Positions 62,056-64,000 of a stretch of 64,000 nt of DNA are shown here, piece after piece. Below the pieces are notes generated by a model that did not search any database, had not been told where the DNA came from, and worked only from the letters and a program-made list of their open reading frames with translations. Source of the DNA: Anaeromyxobacter soli (lineage in GTDB: Bacteria; Myxococcota; Myxococcia; Myxococcales; Anaeromyxobacteraceae); NCBI RefSeq assembly GCF_022808855.1, contig NZ_JAKZLF010000028.1, forward strand, positions 1 through 64,000, written 5' to 3'. Each line of letters starts with the position of its first letter. The stretch's first letter is position 1. A program made the position numbers and the translations under genes.

Positions 62056-62865
62056 ATGAAGATCTCCTCCCCGCTCCTCGGCACCACGTTCGAGCTGCCG
62101 GAGCGCCCCGGGCGCATCGTCTCCCTGGTCTCGTCCGCCACCGAGACGCTCTTCGCGCTCGGCGCGGGCGACGCGGGGGTGGGCGTCACGCCCTACTGCG
62201 CGCGCTACGTGCCCGGCCTCGGCGCGCCCGTGGTCGCCGACTACGTCTCCGGCGACCCCGAGGCGATCCGCGCCGTCCGCCCCGAGCTCGTCGTGGCGAC
62301 CGACGGCGTGCAGCTCCCGCTGGCGCGCCGGCTCGCGGCGGCGGGGCTCCCGGTGGCGCTCCTGCCCGTGCCGCAGAGCCGGTTCGGCATCCTCGAGAAC
62401 ACCGTCGCGCTCGGGGCGCTCACCGGGCGGCTCGCCGAGGCGCGCGCGCTCTGCGACCGGCTCGAGCGCGCGTGCGCCGAGCTCGTCGCCTCCGCTCCCT
62501 CCCCGCGGCCACGCGCGTACGCGGAGCTGTGGTTCGGCCGCCACCTGCGGCGTCCCGGGGGGCGCGCATTCGTGCACGACCTGCTCTGGCTCGCGGGGCT
62601 CGAGCCCGTGCACGGCGATCGGCCGGACGCGTACGCCCCGCCGGAGCTCGACGAGGTGCCGGGCCTCGCGCCGGCCTGGGTGATCGTGTTCTCCGAGCCC
62701 GAGCACCCGATCGACGCGGAGGCGCTCGTGCGCGAGCGCGGCTGGGATCGTGCCTTCGCGCCACGCGTGCTCGCGTCCACCACCGAGCGCGGGCGGAACC
62801 TCATCCACGACGGCCCGTCGTTCGTCGAGACGGCGGCGTGGCTGCGCGACGCGACCGCCGCGTGA
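62056..62865 (+). CDS. BtuF-like corrinoid/metal-chelate binding protein without signal peptide
   Basis: This 269-residue protein follows the class III binding-protein pattern of BtuF/FhuD: RIVSLVSSATETLFALGAGDAGVGVTPYC, given in two parts as RIVSLVSSATETLFALG and AGDAGVGVTPYC. AIRAVRPELVVATDGVQ and a long central helix (LTGRLAEARALCDRLERAC) follow, then DEVPGLAPAWVIVFSEPEHP. It begins directly with MKISSPLLGTTFELPE and has no signal peptide, so it would stay in the cytoplasm unless an upstream start is missed; none is in frame with a hydrophobic stretch. A B12 riboswitch lies 0.9 kb downstream. An AACCCC/GGGGTT hairpin (62903-62943) may end its transcript. Confidence 0.8.
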   Translation: MKISSPLLGTTFELPERPGRIVSLVSSATETLFALGAGDAGVGVTPYCARYVPGLGAPVVADYVSGDPEAIRAVRPELVVATDGVQLPLARRLAAAGLPVALLPVPQSRFGILENTVALGALTGRLAEARALCDRLERACAELVASAPSPRPRAYAELWFGRHLRRPGGRAFVHDLLWLAGLEPVHGDRPDAYAPPELDEVPGLAPAWVIVFSEPEHPIDAEALVRERGWDRAFAPRVLASTTERGRNLIHDGPSFVETAAWLRDATAA

Positions 62866-63015
62866 GCGCGCGGCCGCCGCGCGGCCGCCGCGGCCGGGCC
62901 TGAACCCCCGTTCCGTGGACGGTCCAAAGGATCCCGCGGGGTTGGGACCGGCACAGGCGCTGCTCTCCTGCCGCTCGCGCGCACGACCGCGCGCTCGAAC
63001 GGAACGGAGAGAGAG

Positions 63016-63276
63016 ATGAGCGACACGAACGACAAGGGCGGCGCCCGCAAGCTCGCGGTCTACGCCATCCCCGACAGCGCGAACGGCGAGCGGACCTGGT
63101 GGCCGAAGATCGGCGTCGCGTTCACGAACAGGGACGGCAGCATCGCGATCCTGCTCGACGCCTTGCCCCTCGGGACGAACAAGCTCCAGGTGCGCGAGCT
63201 GCGCGAGGACGGGCGGCCCGCGGGGAACGGAGCGCCGCGCCGCGCGGGGCTCGAGACCGTCGAGGTGCGGCCGTGA
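63016..63276 (+). CDS. small conserved-looking protein, unknown
   Basis: This 86-residue soluble protein has the stretch WWPKIGVAFTNRDGSIAILL followed by DALPLGTNKLQVRE. I have seen this kind of motif in other myxobacterial hypothetical proteins. It has no signal peptide or membrane helix. GGAGAGAGAG precedes the ATG. Its stop overlaps the GTG start of comEA-like (GTGA), so the two are translated together, but a link to DNA uptake or repair is only positional. Confidence 0.7.
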   Translation: MSDTNDKGGARKLAVYAIPDSANGERTWWPKIGVAFTNRDGSIAILLDALPLGTNKLQVRELREDGRPAGNGAPRRAGLETVEVRP

Positions 63277-63593
63277 GGCGGGCCCTCCTCGCCGCGGTCG
63301 CCGCCGCGGTGCTGCTCCTCGCGGGCCCCGCGCTCGCCGCGAAGAGAGCGCTCGGCCCGGGCGAGCGGATCGACCTCAACCGCGCGAGCGTCGCCGAGCT
63401 CATGCGCCTGCCGGGCGTCGGAGAGAAGCGCGCCCAGGCGATCGTCGCTCAGCGGGCCCGCCAGCCGTTCCGCCGGCCGGAGGACGTGCTCGTCGTGAAG
63501 GGGATCGGCCCCGCGTGGCTCGCGAAGGTGAAGGCGAACGTCGCCGTGGGCTCCGCTCCGTCCGGCACCGCTGCGGTGACCGCACGGAAGTGA
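63273..63593 (+). CDS. ComEA-like helix-hairpin-helix protein
   Basis: This 106-residue exported protein has a signal-type N-terminus (RRALLAAVAAAVLLLAGPALA) and a double helix-hairpin-helix domain (IDLNRASVAELMRLPGVGEK, then RAQAIVAQRARQPFRRPEDVL and VKGIGPAWLAKVK). In ComEA this domain binds double-stranded DNA in the periplasm during transformation; short members like this one occur in many bacteria. The GTG start overlaps the previous stop. The Thr/Ala tail is short. No other com genes are present. Confidence 0.88.
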   Translation: MRRALLAAVAAAVLLLAGPALAAKRALGPGERIDLNRASVAELMRLPGVGEKRAQAIVAQRARQPFRRPEDVLVVKGIGPAWLAKVKANVAVGSAPSGTAAVTARK

Positions 63594-63594
63594 A

Positions 63595-63650
63595 GGCACC
63601 CGGATTCGCTCGGGGACCCGGCCGGCGCATGCACTCTCCGGCCGGGTGCC
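63595..63650 (+). terminator. competing hairpins after comEA
   Basis: ACCCGGCCGG (63616-63625) and CCGGCCGGGT (63638-63647) form a perfect 10-bp stem with a 12-base loop. The same right arm can instead pair, as CCGGGTGCC (63642-63650), with GGCACCCGG right after the stop codon (63595-63603). The two folds exclude each other. The strong stem is a likely transcription end; there is no U-run. Confidence 0.5.
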
Positions 63651-63675
63651 CCGGCGACGCCCCGCGGGGTCCTGC

Positions 63676-63705
63676 TTGACACCCGGCGCGGGCGGGCGCT
63701 ACTCG
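63676..63705 (+). promoter_or_regulatory. promoter of the cobalamin-riboswitch transcript
   Basis: A perfect -35 box TTGACA (63676-63681) is followed after 18 bases by TACTCG (63700-63705). That places the transcript start near 63712, a few bases before the riboswitch begins. Confidence 0.6.
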
Positions 63706-63715
63706 TGGCTTCGAT

Positions 63716-63893
63716 TCAGCGGCACGGAGGAACAGGGAAGCCGGTCGAAGTCCGGCGCGGTCCCGCCACTGTAGCCGGGTGAAGGTGCCTCGGAAGTCGC
63801 CACTGCCGCAGCCCAATCGCGGTGGGAAGGTGGAGGTACCGAGCGGAGCGTCCCTCCGCGACCCGGGAGCCAGGAGACCTCCCTCCGAGCCTG
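63716..63893 (+). ncRNA. cobalamin (adenosylcobalamin-type) riboswitch
   Basis: This element shows the conserved blocks of the B12 riboswitch in order: GGAACAGGGAAGCCGG, then GTCCGGCGCGGTCCCGCCACTG (as GTCCGGCGCGG and TCCCGCCACTG), then GCCACTG, then GGTGGGAAGG. It ends with the B12 box GGGAGCCAGGAGACC (63866-63880). Cobalamin binding normally closes an expression platform. Downstream, a 7-bp stem with a TTCG loop (63912-63929) and a 6-bp stem (CGGGTC/GACCCG, 63941-63959) holding GGAGGA in its loop could control ribosome access. The controlled gene lies beyond the right edge; a possible TTG start is at 63964 and an in-frame-open ATG at 63935, neither secure. Confidence 0.93.
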
Positions 63894-64000
63894 TCGCGCA
63901 TGGTGCGCGGCCTCGCCGTTCGCGGCGAGCAAAGATGCATCGGGTCCGGAGGAGACCCGACACTTGGGCTCGACTTCCCGCTCATCGGGGCGCGCGTGCG

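Noticed and set aside
63400-63985. several minus-strand frames (77-187 codons) at the right end
   Set aside because: They run antisense to comEA and through the cobalamin riboswitch, whose conserved RNA blocks explain the sequence.

Overview
The window reads as one contiguous piece of a very GC-rich bacterial chromosome. The style is that of a delta-type myxobacterium, and Anaeromyxobacter or a close relative fits best. The reasons are the extreme G/C use at third codon positions, a bactofilin, a Hanks-type kinase fused to WD40 propellers, a multi-gene chemosensory operon, a respiratory [NiFe] hydrogenase, large repeat-rich lipoproteins and many ATGA/GTGA gene overlaps. This is inferred from gene content, not from a database match. 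No rRNA, tRNA, CRISPR array, prophage or complete IS is visible. The only mobile-element trace is a Y1 (REP-associated type) transposase at the left edge.

Layout. 0.1-1.3 kb: transposase and short direct repeats. 1.3-8.4 kb (minus): an E. coli Hyd-2-like membrane hydrogenase (small subunit, HybA ferredoxin, HybB anchor, large subunit), preceded by a second HybB paralogue and followed by a secreted hemerythrin. 8.8-16.8 kb: envelope genes (OmpA/MotB-like protein, acyltransferase, bactofilin, membrane protein with zinc ribbon, lipoproteins, and a MopE-like Asp-rich calcium/metal-repeat lipoprotein). 16.9-25.7 kb (minus): a chemosensory operon MCP - PhnD-like binding protein - CheW - MCP - CheY - CheW - CheA(REC) - CheB, with no CheR. 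A solitary TRAP-type binding protein is divergent from it. 27.4-30.5 kb: a YceI protein, a TetR regulator with a 28-bp operator, a DUF6448-like protein and a YpfJ-type metallopeptidase. 30.5-35.4 kb (minus): a 1625-residue lipoprotein whose C-terminal part holds eight near-identical 84-residue repeats. 35.7-37.6 kb: alkylation repair (Ogt, and an Ada-AraC-AlkA fusion). 37.9-41.3 kb: an AAA+ ATPase/TPR pair and a YkgJ cysteine-cluster protein. 41.5-45.2 kb: dnaE. 45.2-49.3 kb: small envelope proteins, a GNAT enzyme, a LuxR-type regulator and threonine dehydratase. 49.5-53.8 kb: an ECF sigma factor, a Ser/Thr kinase-WD40 protein and a secreted beta-barrel protein in tandem. 54.3-57.6 kb: bioBF and small membrane proteins. 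57.7-63.6 kb: radA, glpK with a hydrolase, DUF3467, a BtuF-like protein and ComEA. The right end carries a consensus promoter and a cobalamin riboswitch reading out of the window.

How the parts work together. The hydrogenase genes form one electron pathway: periplasmic H2 oxidation, FeS relay, quinone reduction. The chemosensory operon joins a soluble periplasmic binding protein to a receptor with a periplasmic sensor domain and a full excitation pathway, but has no local methyltransferase. The sigma/kinase/WD40 cluster has no anti-sigma factor, so sigma activation by phosphorylation is the attractive hypothesis. The BtuF-like protein sits one gene pair away from the B12 riboswitch, marking a corrinoid uptake or metabolism locus that continues to the right.

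Regulation can be read in several places: a BirA-type operator overlapping the bioB promoter, a TetR operator abutting its own gene, a 15-bp palindrome before the giant lipoprotein, an inverted repeat before the hydrogenase, and a set of genes (bioB, ilvA, dnaE, radA, DUF3467, AAA+) whose start codon lies only 5-11 bases after a -10-like box with no Shine-Dalgarno, as in leaderless mRNAs.
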